From assembly GCA_025934025.1 (NCBI GenBank), contig JAICYU010000014.1, positions 1 to 34,552 on the forward strand: a stretch of 34,552 nucleotides of DNA, read 5' to 3'. A program made the translations under genes and the position numbers. This document shows, piece by piece, positions 17,000 through 25,691 of the stretch. The notes under the pieces are model-generated. The model was given only the letters and a program-made list of their open reading frames with translations, searched no databases and was not told the DNA's origin. Every line of letters begins with the position of its first letter. The stretch's first letter is position 1. This DNA is from Terriglobales bacterium (GTDB lineage Bacteria; Acidobacteriota; Terriglobia; Terriglobales; Acidobacteriaceae).

Positions 17000-17237
17000 G
17001 GGGTTCCTTTCTTATACCCAGAAACTATCTTAACTCGTGCGCAGATGCGGACTGCGGTCTCGTTGGAATGGATCACTCGCCGGATTCTTGAGTTGTACGC
17101 CAGCCCACGACTTGCCTGGAGAGGCTTGTTGTCCTCTCAAAATGAGCCAGCGGACGATGCCGGCAGCAAGAAAACTTTGTAATTTTGGCCGGAAACTGTG
17201 TTACAACCGTGCAGCTACTCTGGTCTGGAGGACGCCC

Positions 17238-17522
17238 ATGCAAAAAGGCCTCTTGGTTGTGCTTTCCGGATTCCTGGCGTTCAGCCCGGTTCTTCTGGCG
17301 CAAGCTGTTGCCGAGCATGACGTCCATTCCGATGAGCGGCAGCTTGAGCAATATCAATGGCGGCTGCAACAGGACCAGAGCCGTCTCAACTTCGACCGGC
17401 GCAACCGAGCGCCGCGAGCTCAACTCCGCCAGGACCGCGTGCGTGTGCAAAACGATAAGGCAGCCATTCGCCTGCTTCGCCGCGATCTCAGCGCCCGCCA
17501 TCACCACCGCCGAACTCTCTAG
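17238..17522 (+). CDS. Small secreted Q/R-rich helical protein
   Basis: A 94-residue protein of unknown function. The ATG at 17238 has GGAGG 8 nt upstream and gives a clean signal peptide (GLLVVLSGFLAFSPVLLAQA, cleavage near residue 23). The mature ~70 residues are entirely polar and helical, with repeated Q, R, D and L (QLEQYQWRLQQDQSRLNFDR, then RQDRVRVQNDKAAIRLLRRD), and look like one long coiled coil. It ends in a histidine/arginine tail (SARHHHRRTL). The frame is open further upstream but nothing conserved is encoded there. It precedes the RND efflux genes by 276 bp in the same direction. A periplasmic chaperone-like or envelope role would be guesswork. Confidence 0.7.
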   Translation: MQKGLLVVLSGFLAFSPVLLAQAVAEHDVHSDERQLEQYQWRLQQDQSRLNFDRRNRAPRAQLRQDRVRVQNDKAAIRLLRRDLSARHHHRRTL

Positions 17523-17587
17523 TACACCAGCGGTTTTGTGTCTGCGCACACCGCGAATACCCGGCCTGAATGCTCGCCCCCGAAAAG

Positions 17588-17626
17588 CTCTTAATCTCTC
17601 TTTACAAATCGTCATTTGTCTTAATC
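17588..17626 (+). promoter_or_regulatory. Candidate operator: spaced palindrome between 30-bp-phased direct repeats
   Basis: ACAAAT-N4-ATTTGT (17604-17619) is an exact 6-4-6 inverted repeat. It is bracketed by two direct copies of TCTTAATC-like sequence (17588-17596 and 17618-17626) exactly 30 bp apart. It lies about 180 bp upstream of the RND adaptor gene in an otherwise non-coding 276-bp gap (17523-17798). A regulator-binding site is plausible; no regulator gene is adjacent. Sequence features seen, function inferred. Confidence 0.35.
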
Positions 17627-17739
17627 GGAAATGAACCTTTCTAACCGTGATAATTGAAACTTTGGGATAGCCATTCTCCATCCAAGTCTAGTAGCAAGGC
17701 TGCTAGCGGTACATTTGCCGGAACATCGCTTACCATAGA

Positions 17740-17745
17740 TATAGT
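17740..17745 (+). promoter_or_regulatory. Possible -10 box for the RND efflux operon
   Basis: TATAGT (5/6 to the -10 consensus) sits 53 bp before the adaptor ATG. TTGCCG at 17715-17720 could be a -35 box, but the spacing of 19 bp is long. A small stem (TAGCA/TGCTA, 17692-17705) lies upstream. Weak evidence. Confidence 0.3.
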
Positions 17746-17798
17746 GTCGCTTCCCGGGCTCCGGGCGGCCAGAACTCGAGCGGAGACAACACCAACGA

Positions 17799-18962
17799 AT
17801 GCGTTTGATCATTGCCAACCTATCAGTACTTTCTTTGCTGATTCTCGTGGGCTGCGGCCAGAAGCAGCAAACCACCGTCTCCGCCAACGAAGGCCCTCCG
17901 GTAACTATCGCCGTCGCAGCCCAGCAGGCCGTCCCGATTGAGATTGACGCCATCGGAAACGCACAGCCCTATCGCGCCGTCCAGGTGAAATCCATGGTGG
18001 ACGGCCAGATTGACCGCGTGGAACTCCAGCAAGGGCAGGACGTCCGCGCCGGCCAGGTTCTTTTTGTGTTGGACAAGCGGCCGTTCCAAGCTGCTCTGGA
18101 CCAGGCGCTGGGCAAGCTGGCGCAAGATGAAGCGACTGCGGCCAACAACAAGGCATTGGCTGCTCGCGCCAATTCCCTGCTCAAGCAAGGCGTTCTCGCG
18201 CTTCAGGACGTCCAGACCAGCGATGCTCAAGCGCAGGCCAGCGCCGCCGCCGTACAGGCAGACAAAGCAGCCGTCGAAACCGCGCGAGTTAACCTTGGAT
18301 ACACCGATATCAAAGCGCCCATCAACGCGCGCGCCGGCGCGATCCTGGTGAATCTGGGAAACCTGGTGAAAGCCAACGATACCAATCCGCTAACTACGCT
18401 CAACGAAATCGAGCCCATTTACGTCTCCTTCAATATTCCCGAGTCTGATCTGACGACGCTACGTGCTAAAGGCGACACTCATTTCAAGGTCAGCGCTTTT
18501 CCTCCTAACGCGCCCAAGCCGGAAATTGGAACCCTTACTTTCATTGACAACGCCGTGGACGCAACCACCGGCAGCATCAAGCTGATGGCCACATTTCCCA
18601 ACCACAAACGCATGCTCTGGCCGGGCGAATACTTGAACGTGCGCCTTGTGCTTGGTACCGACCCTCACGCAGTTGTTGTTCCTTCAACCGCCGTGCAGAC
18701 CGGACAGCAAGGCAAATATGTTTATGTTGTCCAGCCGGATGGGACCGCGGTGATCAAGCCGGTGAACTCGCCCCGCAACTACGGCCAGCTCGCCGTGATT
18801 CAGAGCGGCATCGCTGCCGGTGATCGCGTGATCGTGGATGGCCAGGTTCGCGTGGTCCCCAACAACAAAGTGAGCATTACGCGCACCATTCCTGCTTCCC
18901 AGGCATCTGGAAATAGTGCGCAGGCAAAGCAATCCACCGAAGCTGCTGGAGAGCCGCAATGA
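17799..18962 (+). CDS. RND efflux periplasmic adaptor lipoprotein (MdtA/AcrA-like)
   Basis: Membrane-fusion protein of 387 residues that links an inner-membrane RND pump to an outer-membrane channel. It has a lipoprotein signal with lipobox LVGC (C19). The biotinyl-lipoyl-like domain shows VKSMVDGQIDRVELQQGQDVRAGQVLFVLDKRPFQ. A helical hairpin follows (about residues 95-165, alanine/glutamine-rich) and the domain is re-entered at ADKAAVETARVNLGYTDIKAPI. The beta-barrel contains EPIYVSFNIPESDL. The C-terminal tail is polar (QASGNSAQAKQSTEAAGE). The stop overlaps the pump start by ATGA, so the two form an operon. No outer-membrane factor is in view. A GGAGA Shine-Dalgarno lies about 12 nt before the ATG. 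Confidence 0.92.
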   Translation: MRLIIANLSVLSLLILVGCGQKQQTTVSANEGPPVTIAVAAQQAVPIEIDAIGNAQPYRAVQVKSMVDGQIDRVELQQGQDVRAGQVLFVLDKRPFQAALDQALGKLAQDEATAANNKALAARANSLLKQGVLALQDVQTSDAQAQASAAAVQADKAAVETARVNLGYTDIKAPINARAGAILVNLGNLVKANDTNPLTTLNEIEPIYVSFNIPESDLTTLRAKGDTHFKVSAFPPNAPKPEIGTLTFIDNAVDATTGSIKLMATFPNHKRMLWPGEYLNVRLVLGTDPHAVVVPSTAVQTGQQGKYVYVVQPDGTAVIKPVNSPRNYGQLAVIQSGIAAGDRVIVDGQVRVVPNNKVSITRTIPASQASGNSAQAKQSTEAAGEPQ

Positions 18963-21900
18963 CCGGACTATTCATCCGCCGCCCCATCATGACCACGTTG
19001 GTCATGGCGGCGATTGTCATCTTCGGCATCTTTGCTTACCGCGTGCTGCCGGTCAGCGATCTGCCCAATGTGGACTTTCCTACTATCCAGGTGAACGCGT
19101 CGCTTCCCGGCGCCAGCCCGGAGACGATGGCATCTTCCGTCGCGACGCCGCTGGAAAAGCAGTTCACCACCATCGCCGGCATCAGCCAGATGACTTCCAC
19201 GAGCCAACTGGGCTCCACCAGCATCACCATCCAGTTCGATCTCTCGCGCAATCTCGATGGCGCTGCCGTTGACGTGCAATCCGCCATCGCCGCGGCCGGC
19301 GGACAGCTTCCGCCCAACCTGCCCACGCCGCCCACGTTCAAGAAGGTAAACCCGGCCGATTCACCCATTCTTTACATCGCGCTCAGCTCCACCACGTTGC
19401 CCATCTACTCTGTGGACGAGGCCGCCGAAACCACCATCGGCCAGCAGCTCTCCATGATTCAGGGCGTGGCGCAGGTGCAGGTGTTCGGCGCTGCCAAGTA
19501 CGCGGTCCGCGTTGATGCCGATCCCAACAAGCTCGCTTCCATGCAGATCGGAATCAACGATCTTGCCAATGCCATCCAGAGCGGCAACACCAATCTTCCC
19601 GTCGGAAGTATTTACGCGCCTGACAAGACCTACACTCTGCAATCGAACGGGCAGCTTACCAACGCTGACCAGTTCCGCCCGCTGATCGTCGCCTATCGCA
19701 ATGGCGCTCCAGTTCATCTCGACCAGGTCGCCAACGTCTCTGACGGCGTGCAGGACGAATACTCCAAAAGCTGGTTCAACAGCCAGCGCGCGATCGTTCT
19801 TGCCGTTCAGAAGCAGCCCGGCACCAACACCATCGAGATCGTGAACGCGATCAACAACTTGATGCCGCGCCTGAAGGGGCAGATCCCAACGGCGATTACG
19901 GTGCAAACGCTCTACGATCGCTCGGTATCGATTCGCCAGAGCGTTGACGACGTAAAGTTCACGCTGCTCTTGACCATCGCGCTCGTCGTGATGGTCATTT
20001 TCCTGTTCCTGCGCAACATTTCCGCCACCATCATTCCCAGCCTTGCGCTGCCCATGTCCATCATCGGGACGTTCATGGTGATGTATGTGCTCGGCTACAC
20101 GGTGGACAATCTCTCGCTCATGTCGCTCACGTTGTCCGTGGGCTTTGTTGTCGACGATGCCATCGTGATGCTGGAGAACATCGTCCGTCACATGGAAATG
20201 GGCAAGAAGCCGATGCAGGCCGCATTCGATGGCGCCAGCGAAATCGGTTTCACCGTTCTTTCCATGACGCTTTCTCTCACGGCCGTGTTCATCCCGATTC
20301 TCTTTATGGGCGGGATCGTCGGCCGGTTGCTGCACGAGTTTGCTGTGGTAATTATGGCGGCCATTCTCGTTTCCGGCTTGGTCTCGCTCACGCTCACGCC
20401 CATGCTGAGCAGCCGCTTTCTGCGTGCGCCTTCTGAAACCAAGCATGGCAGGCTCTACATCGCTTCCGAGCGAGTTTTCGATGGCATGCTCCACTTCTAT
20501 GATTGGACGCTCAAGGGCGCGCTCAAGTGGAAGTTCGTCACCCTGATGCTGAGCTTCGGCGTCATCGCTCTCACCGTTTTTCTGTTCATGATCTCCAAAA
20601 CCGGCTTCATTCCTAACGAAGATGAAGGGCTGGTGTTCGGATTCATTCAGGCGCCCGAGGGCATCGGCTTTGACGAAATGGGCCAGAAGGTCCAGCAGAT
20701 CGCCGCCATCGTCGAAAACGATCCTGCCGTGCTCTACACCATGGCGTCGTACGGCACTCCCGTTAACCAGGGTCGCGTCTTCTTTCACCTGAAGGAAGTG
20801 AAAGACCGCCCAAATCACATCAGCGCCAATGATCTTATCGCCGAGCTGCGGCCCAAGCTGGCTCAGGTGCAGGGCGTGATGGTCTTCATGCAGGTGCCGC
20901 CCACTATCAATGTTGGAGGCCACCTCACCAACGCTCAATATCAGTACACACTCCAGTCTCCCGATACCGCCGAGCTCTACGCCGACGCGCCCAAGATGCA
21001 GGCCGAACTGCGCAAGCTCCCGATGCTGCGCGACGTCAACACCGATTTGCAGGTCCATAATCCGCAACTCACCTTGAAGGTGGATCGCAATAAGGCTTAC
21101 ACGCTCGGCCTGACGGCGCAGCAGGTTTCTGACGCTCTCTACTCCGCTTTCAGCCAGCGCCAGGTCAGCACCATCTACACGCCCAACAACGAGTATTACG
21201 TTATCCTTGAGCTGTCGCCGGAATACCGCAACAACCCGCAAACGCTCTCCACGCTTTACGTGCGGGCTGACGATGGCAAGCTCATCCCGCTCTCGACCGT
21301 CGCCAACGTTGTGCCCAGCATGGGACCGCTCACCGTCAACCACCTCGGCCAACTGCCGGCCGTCACGCTAAGCTTCAACCTGAAAGATGGCGTTGCCCTC
21401 GGCGATGCGACCAAAGCCGTCGAGCAAGTTGCGGAAAAAACCTTGCCCGCAACCGTCCAGCGCAGCTTCCAGGGGACCGCCCAGGCTTTCCAGCAATCGT
21501 TCGCCGGACTCGGCTTCCTTCTGCTTGCCGCCATCGCGGTCATCTACATCGTGCTGGGAATTTTGTACGAGAGCTTCATCCATCCCCTCACCATCCTTTC
21601 CGGCTTGCCTTCGGCAGCGGTGGGCGCGCTGGCCACTCTTCTGGTGTTCCATGAAGAGCTCAACCTGTATTCGTTTGTCGGGATCATCATGCTGATCGGC
21701 ATTGTGAAGAAAAATGCCATCATGATGATTGACTTCGCGCTGGAGAACGAACGCACCCGCGGCGAGAGTCCTGAAGAATCCATCTACCAGGGCGCGTTGG
21801 TGCGCTTCCGCCCCATCATGATGACCACCATGGCGGCCCTCATGGGGACTCTGCCCATTGCAATTGGCTTCGGTGCCGGGGCGGGCGCTCGTCGGGGTCT

Positions 21901-22087
21901 GGGACTGGCCGTGGTCGGCGGCCTCATCTTCTCCCAGATGGTCACGCTCTACATCACGCCCGTCTATTACGTTTACCTCGACCGCGTGCAGAGCCACATC
22001 AACGATTACTGGACGCGCCTCACCGGCCGCGGCGCCAAGGCCAAAACTCTCCACGTGACGGAAAAGGCCGAACTGGTGGAACGATAG
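18959..22087 (+). CDS. RND multidrug efflux pump, HAE1 type (MdtB/MdtC/AcrB-like)
   Basis: Inner-membrane proton/drug antiporter of 1042 residues, the normal length for the HAE1 family. It has 12 helices with two large periplasmic loops. The N-terminal FIRRPIMTTLVMAAIVIFG, the first-loop block SLPGASPETMASSVATPLEK and the TM4 proton-relay pair in VGFVVDDAIVMLENI (Asp-Asp, about 405-406) are all present. In the second half GIVKKNAIMMIDFA and RFRPIMMTTMAALMGTLP match TM10-TM11. It works as a trimer with the adaptor immediately upstream. It most resembles MdtB/MdtC by eye; substrates are not predictable. The gene overlaps the adaptor stop by 4 bp. Confidence 0.95.
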   Translation: MTGLFIRRPIMTTLVMAAIVIFGIFAYRVLPVSDLPNVDFPTIQVNASLPGASPETMASSVATPLEKQFTTIAGISQMTSTSQLGSTSITIQFDLSRNLDGAAVDVQSAIAAAGGQLPPNLPTPPTFKKVNPADSPILYIALSSTTLPIYSVDEAAETTIGQQLSMIQGVAQVQVFGAAKYAVRVDADPNKLASMQIGINDLANAIQSGNTNLPVGSIYAPDKTYTLQSNGQLTNADQFRPLIVAYRNGAPVHLDQVANVSDGVQDEYSKSWFNSQRAIVLAVQKQPGTNTIEIVNAINNLMPRLKGQIPTAITVQTLYDRSVSIRQSVDDVKFTLLLTIALVVMVIFLFLRNISATIIPSLALPMSIIGTFMVMYVLGYTVDNLSLMSLTLSVGFVVDDAIVMLENIVRHMEMGKKPMQAAFDGASEIGFTVLSMTLSLTAVFIPILFMGGIVGRLLHEFAVVIMAAILVSGLVSLTLTPMLSSRFLRAPSETKHGRLYIASERVFDGMLHFYDWTLKGALKWKFVTLMLSFGVIALTVFLFMISKTGFIPNEDEGLVFGFIQAPEGIGFDEMGQKVQQIAAIVENDPAVLYTMASYGTPVNQGRVFFHLKEVKDRPNHISANDLIAELRPKLAQVQGVMVFMQVPPTINVGGHLTNAQYQYTLQSPDTAELYADAPKMQAELRKLPMLRDVNTDLQVHNPQLTLKVDRNKAYTLGLTAQQVSDALYSAFSQRQVSTIYTPNNEYYVILELSPEYRNNPQTLSTLYVRADDGKLIPLSTVANVVPSMGPLTVNHLGQLPAVTLSFNLKDGVALGDATKAVEQVAEKTLPATVQRSFQGTAQAFQQSFAGLGFLLLAAIAVIYIVLGILYESFIHPLTILSGLPSAAVGALATLLVFHEELNLYSFVGIIMLIGIVKKNAIMMIDFALENERTRGESPEESIYQGALVRFRPIMMTTMAALMGTLPIAIGFGAGAGARRGLGLAVVGGLIFSQMVTLYITPVYYVYLDRVQSHINDYWTRLTGRGAKAKTLHVTEKAELVER

Positions 22088-22092
22088 TTTCG

Positions 22093-22110
22093 TGCCGCCG
22101 ATCTGCGGCA
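22093..22110 (+). terminator. Possible weak terminator after the RND operon
   Basis: TGCCGC (22093-22098) and GCGGCA (22105-22110) form a 6-bp stem with a 6-nt loop, 5 bp after the pump stop codon. No T-run follows, so it would be a weak or factor-assisted terminator. Confidence 0.3.
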
Positions 22111-22164
22111 AACAGTGAAATCAAATGTAATCAGCGATCAGACTTTTCGTCTTTTGCCGTCTTT

Positions 22165-22195
22165 CCTCTGCGCCCTCTGCGTCCTCTGCGGTGAA
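22165..22195 (-). repeat. 9-bp tandem repeat array, three copies
   Basis: Three back-to-back 9-mers CCTCTGCGC, CCTCTGCGT and CCTCTGCGG (22165-22191) are followed by TGAA. Read on the minus strand it is TTCA followed by units of the pattern NCGCAGAGG. A relative of the same design, opposite in orientation, lies at 25692-25720. This looks like one copy of a dispersed intergenic repeat family. It sits in the 155-bp gap between the RND pump and the serine hydrolase. Confidence 0.6.
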
Positions 22196-22242
22196 CCTCC
22201 CTCGTGATATTCTTTCCGGTCTCTTTTTCCTTACACCTCATC

Positions 22243-24219
22243 ATGACGAAAACCGCTGCCTCATTCCTCCGCGGCATCATCATTGCAGTTCTGCTTGCTT
22301 CGCTCTCTGGGCACGCGCAAAGACCCAAGCCGGCGCCGCCGTCTCCGCAAAAGCCTGCGCCCGCTGAAGCGACTATCCCGCAGCCTCGGCACGAGATGAC
22401 CGCGCCGGATGTTGAAGCTTTTCTTGATGGTTTCCTTCCTATGCAATTGGCGCGAGAGAACATCGCTGGAGCCGTGGTGCTGGTGGTGAAAGACGGTCAC
22501 GTGCTCGCCGCCAAAGGTTATGGCTATAGCGACGTGGAGAAGAAAACTCCGGTCAGCGTGGACGCTACGCTGTTTCGCCCTGGCTCCATCTCCAAGCTCT
22601 TTACCTGGACCGCTGTAATGCAGTTGGTGGAGCAGGGCAAGCTCGATCTGGATAAAGACATCAACGCATATCTCGACTTCAAAATTCCCGCCACGTTTCC
22701 GCAGCCGATCACGTTGCGCCATCTGATGACGCACACACCGGGATTTGAAGAGCAGATCAAAGACCTGATCAACGCGGAAGGCGCGCCCATTGCCACGCTG
22801 CGCGAGCATCTGGTGCGACACATGCCTGCGCGCATCTTTCCGCCGGGCACAACTCCTGCTTACTCCAACTACGGCGCAGCGCTGGCCGGCTACATTGTGC
22901 AGCGAGTCTCAGGCAAGCCGTTCAATGAGTATGTGGAAGAAAACATCTTCAAGCCGCTGGGCATGGAGCACTCGACTTTCAGGCAGCCGCTGCCCGCTGA
23001 ACTGAAGCCGCTGATGTCCAACGGCTACGATCTCGGCAGCGGCAAGCCGAAGCCGTTCGAGATCATTGAAGAAGCTCCGGCGGGCGCTCTTTCCGCTACG
23101 GCTGACGATCTCGCGCACTTCATGATCGCGCATCTTCAGGACGGAACCTACCAGAACGTTCAGATTCTCCGCCCGGAAACCGCGCGCCTGATGCACTCGC
23201 GGCAGTTCGGGCTGGTCCCCGCGTTGGATGGCATGTGCCTGGGCTTCTATGAAGAGTCGCGCAACGGGCATCGCATCATCGGGCATGGCGGAGATACCAT
23301 CTACTTTCACAGCGATCTCCATCTGGTGCCGGACTCGAACTTGGGATTCTTCGTCTCCTACAACAGCGCCGGCAAAGGCGACATCAGCCCTCGCACCGCT
23401 CTCTGGAACCACTTTCTGGACCGCTACTTTCCTTATGAGCCGCCCGCCGCGCAAGCGCCCGCCACCGCCGCGCAGGACGCAAGCAGCGTCGCCGGGCATT
23501 ACATCTCCAGCCGCCGCTCAGAAACCAACCTGCTAAGAGTTGCCAACATGCTTGACCAGGTGGTGGTGACGCAGCAGTCGGAAGGCAAAATCAAAGTGGA
23601 GCCGCTCAAGGACTTCAACGGCGAGCTGAAAAACTGGCAGGAGATTGGTCCTCTTCTTTATCGCGCCGTAAACGGGCAGGACTTGCTGGCCTTCCGCCGC
23701 GACGATCACGGCCGGCTGCAGCTTGTTCCCAGCTTCCCGGCTGTGGTGTACCAGCGCGCCACTCTGGCCGACAACGGCCTGTTCAACCAAACCATTATCG
23801 TCTGCTCGCTGGCCATTATGGGGCTCACGCTGGTTCTCTGGCCGGTGGGCGCGTTCGTGCGAAGACACTATCATCATCGGCTGGAAATTGAGCCGGGAAC
23901 GCAGCAGGGGCGGCTGTGGATTCGCCTGGTCTGCGCGCTGGACCTTATCTTTGTGGCCGCGCTGGCGCTCGTGCTCTCGTCGGACAGCCCGGGGGTGCTG
24001 AGCGAGAAGACGGACCTGCGCATCCATATGATTCAGGTGGTCGGCGCGCTCGGCGGACTGGGGACAATACTGGTGATCATCGCCTGCCTGCGCTCCTGGC
24101 GCGACCGCAATGCCTGGTGGTTCGCCAAAATCTGGAACTTCGTGGTGGTGCTGGCCTGCCTCGGCTTCCTGTGGTTCACGCTTTACTGGAACGTGCTGAA
24201 CTTCAATTTGAATTACTGA
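22243..24219 (+). CDS. Serine beta-lactamase-like hydrolase with C-terminal membrane helices
   Basis: A 658-residue protein of the class C beta-lactamase / D-Ala-D-Ala peptidase / esterase fold. A signal peptide (FLRGIIIAVLLASLSGHA) and a proline-rich linker (about 28-50) precede the catalytic domain. The active-site motifs are S115-I-S-K118 in FRPGSISKLFTW, Y-S-N in PAYSNYGAALAG and HGG in IIGHGGDTIYFHSD. After about residue 400 comes a separate domain (GHYISSRRSETN), then four or so hydrophobic helices from about residue 525 to the end. The catalytic domain is therefore periplasmic and membrane-tethered. The start at 22243 is preferred over an upstream GTG (22204) because it begins at the signal peptide. 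Substrate unknown. Confidence 0.88.
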   Translation: MTKTAASFLRGIIIAVLLASLSGHAQRPKPAPPSPQKPAPAEATIPQPRHEMTAPDVEAFLDGFLPMQLARENIAGAVVLVVKDGHVLAAKGYGYSDVEKKTPVSVDATLFRPGSISKLFTWTAVMQLVEQGKLDLDKDINAYLDFKIPATFPQPITLRHLMTHTPGFEEQIKDLINAEGAPIATLREHLVRHMPARIFPPGTTPAYSNYGAALAGYIVQRVSGKPFNEYVEENIFKPLGMEHSTFRQPLPAELKPLMSNGYDLGSGKPKPFEIIEEAPAGALSATADDLAHFMIAHLQDGTYQNVQILRPETARLMHSRQFGLVPALDGMCLGFYEESRNGHRIIGHGGDTIYFHSDLHLVPDSNLGFFVSYNSAGKGDISPRTALWNHFLDRYFPYEPPAAQAPATAAQDASSVAGHYISSRRSETNLLRVANMLDQVVVTQQSEGKIKVEPLKDFNGELKNWQEIGPLLYRAVNGQDLLAFRRDDHGRLQLVPSFPAVVYQRATLADNGLFNQTIIVCSLAIMGLTLVLWPVGAFVRRHYHHRLEIEPGTQQGRLWIRLVCALDLIFVAALALVLSSDSPGVLSEKTDLRIHMIQVVGALGGLGTILVIIACLRSWRDRNAWWFAKIWNFVVVLACLGFLWFTLYWNVLNFNLNY

Positions 24220-24227
24220 AAACCCGG

Positions 24228-24298
24228 TTGGAACGCGGGCACTCCTGCCCGCGAAGAGGTTTTCGGCATTGTCGCGGGCAGGAGTGCCCGCGTTCCAA
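24228..24298. repeat. Perfect 27-bp inverted repeat (large hairpin element)
   Basis: The left arm 24228-24254 and right arm 24272-24298 are exact reverse complements over 27 bp, with a 17-nt loop (24255-24271). The arms are GC-rich and begin TTGGAACGCGGGCACTCCTG. It starts 9 bp after the serine hydrolase stop and precedes the TPR gene by about 160 bp. It may act as a transcription barrier or mRNA-stabilising structure, or it may be a non-autonomous palindromic element. There are no terminal target repeats that I can identify. Confidence 0.85.
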
Positions 24299-24456
24299 CA
24301 TAAATGGCTCCGTGGCAAGACTCGGTTCCTGCATCCAACCAGTTTCTGGCGTGGCTGTTTATTCCTGATTGCGTGGGCTGAACGAGTCCAACCTGAACAG
24401 CCATCATGGCCATCCAAAGATCAGGCAGAGCTACTGCTTTTGAGGTTCCCCAGAAC

Positions 24457-25686
24457 ATGCGCCTGCGAATCATAACGGTGCTTCTCTTCGCATTCTCCTG
24501 CGTTACGGTGCAGACGAATGCGCAGCAACTGCGCCTACCCTTACCCAAGAAGAGCAGATATACGCCGGTGCAGAAGCTGAATCGCGACGGCGTGACCGCG
24601 CTGGAAAAGCACCAGATTGACAAAGCCAAGCGGCTTTTCTATCGCGCTTACCTCATTGATCCGAATGATCCGTTCACGCTCAATAACCTGGGCTACGTGG
24701 CCGAAGTGGAAGGCGACATTGATCGCGCGCAGCGTTATTACGATCAGGCGCGGGCCAACACTTCTGACGCGGTGGTGGACAAATCCACCGAGCCGGCATT
24801 GCAGGGCAAGACAGTGGCCAAAATTGCCGGCAACACGGCGGAAGGCGCGATGAAAGTGAATGAGCTGAACAGCGAGGCGCTTCGCCTGCTGAATCAGGAC
24901 CGCGCGCCGGAAGCCGACTTGATGCTGCAAGACGCGCTCAAGATCGAGCCGAACAATCCGTTCACCCTGAACAATATGGGATTTGCCAAGGAGAAGGAAG
25001 GCGAGTTGGAAGATGCCATTCGCTCGTATACGCAGTCTGCGGCCACGGGTTCGCGCGAGCCGGTGGTGGTGACCTATAACAAGGAGTGGCGTGGACGCCC
25101 GATCAGCGAAGTAGCGGCTGAGAACGCAGGCAAAGCGCGCAAAGAGTTCGCCCGGGCGAGCAATGTGCAAGACCAGGTGGCCCGGCTGAACCTGCGCGGC
25201 GTTTCAGCGATGAATCGCAACGATCATAAGACCGCGCGTAACGACTTTGAGAAGGCCTACAAGCTCGATCCGCGAAATGCGTTCACCATTAACAATATGG
25301 GATTTTTGTCTGAGCTTGAAGGCGACAAGGAGACGGCGCAGTCCTACTATGAGCAGGCGGAGGGCGCACGGCGATCGAACGCGCGTGTGGCGGTTTCAAC
25401 CCGCCCTGAAGTAGAAGGACGCGCAGTGGGCCAGGTAGCCGGACAAAGCACCGCGCTGGTGGAAGCGAATATGGCGTCCGTAGCGGAATCGCGCCGCCGT
25501 GCCGGTACACCGCCCGCGCTGCACACGCGTGACAATCGCGTCGTGATTGACAAGGCCAAGCCGAAGTCGAGCACCACGCCTCAGGCAAACCCGCCGCAGC
25601 AGCAGGACCAGCAGGAAGAGCAGGCATCGCCGCAATCGGACCAGCCGCAGAAACCTCCGGAGCTGAAGAAGCGGCCGCCGGAGTGA
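24457..25686 (+). CDS. Secreted TPR protein made of three ~105-residue repeats
   Basis: A 409-residue protein. ATG 24457 gives a signal peptide (LRIITVLLFAFSCVTVQTNAQQ); an ATG 17 codons upstream lacks one. Three homologous modules follow. Each holds a TPR pair with the consensus F-T-x-N-N-x-G-F-x-x-E-x-E-G-D/E (FTLNNLGYVAEVEGD, FTLNNMGFAKEKEGE, FTINNMGFLSELEGD), followed by a linker with G-K/R-x-V/I-x-x-V/I-A (LQGKTVAKIAG, WRGRPISEVAA, VEGRAVGQVAG). The C-terminal ~50 residues are Q/P/K-rich and disordered (QQQDQQEEQASPQ). It probably sits in the periplasm and acts as a protein-binding scaffold. No partner gene is evident. Confidence 0.8.
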   Translation: MRLRIITVLLFAFSCVTVQTNAQQLRLPLPKKSRYTPVQKLNRDGVTALEKHQIDKAKRLFYRAYLIDPNDPFTLNNLGYVAEVEGDIDRAQRYYDQARANTSDAVVDKSTEPALQGKTVAKIAGNTAEGAMKVNELNSEALRLLNQDRAPEADLMLQDALKIEPNNPFTLNNMGFAKEKEGELEDAIRSYTQSAATGSREPVVVTYNKEWRGRPISEVAAENAGKARKEFARASNVQDQVARLNLRGVSAMNRNDHKTARNDFEKAYKLDPRNAFTINNMGFLSELEGDKETAQSYYEQAEGARRSNARVAVSTRPEVEGRAVGQVAGQSTALVEANMASVAESRRRAGTPPALHTRDNRVVIDKAKPKSSTTPQANPPQQQDQQEEQASPQSDQPQKPPELKKRPPE

Positions 25687-25691
25687 TTAAA

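Noticed and set aside
17119-17138. GAGAGG/CCTCTC hairpin upstream of the small secreted protein gene
   Set aside because: It has only a 6-bp stem with an 8-nt loop and no T-run on either side that would fit a gene end, so it is probably chance.
15767-17182. Long plus-strand open frame (about 470 codons) opposite the GH13 gene
   Set aside because: It overlaps the conserved GH13 coding frame and encodes no recognised motif; it arises from codon bias.
19361-21352. Long minus-strand open frame (about 660 codons) inside the RND pump gene
   Set aside because: It is exactly antiparallel to a complete, well-conserved HAE1 pump, and its translation is rich in H, R, D and G with no recognisable domain. 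It is a shadow of high-GC codon use.
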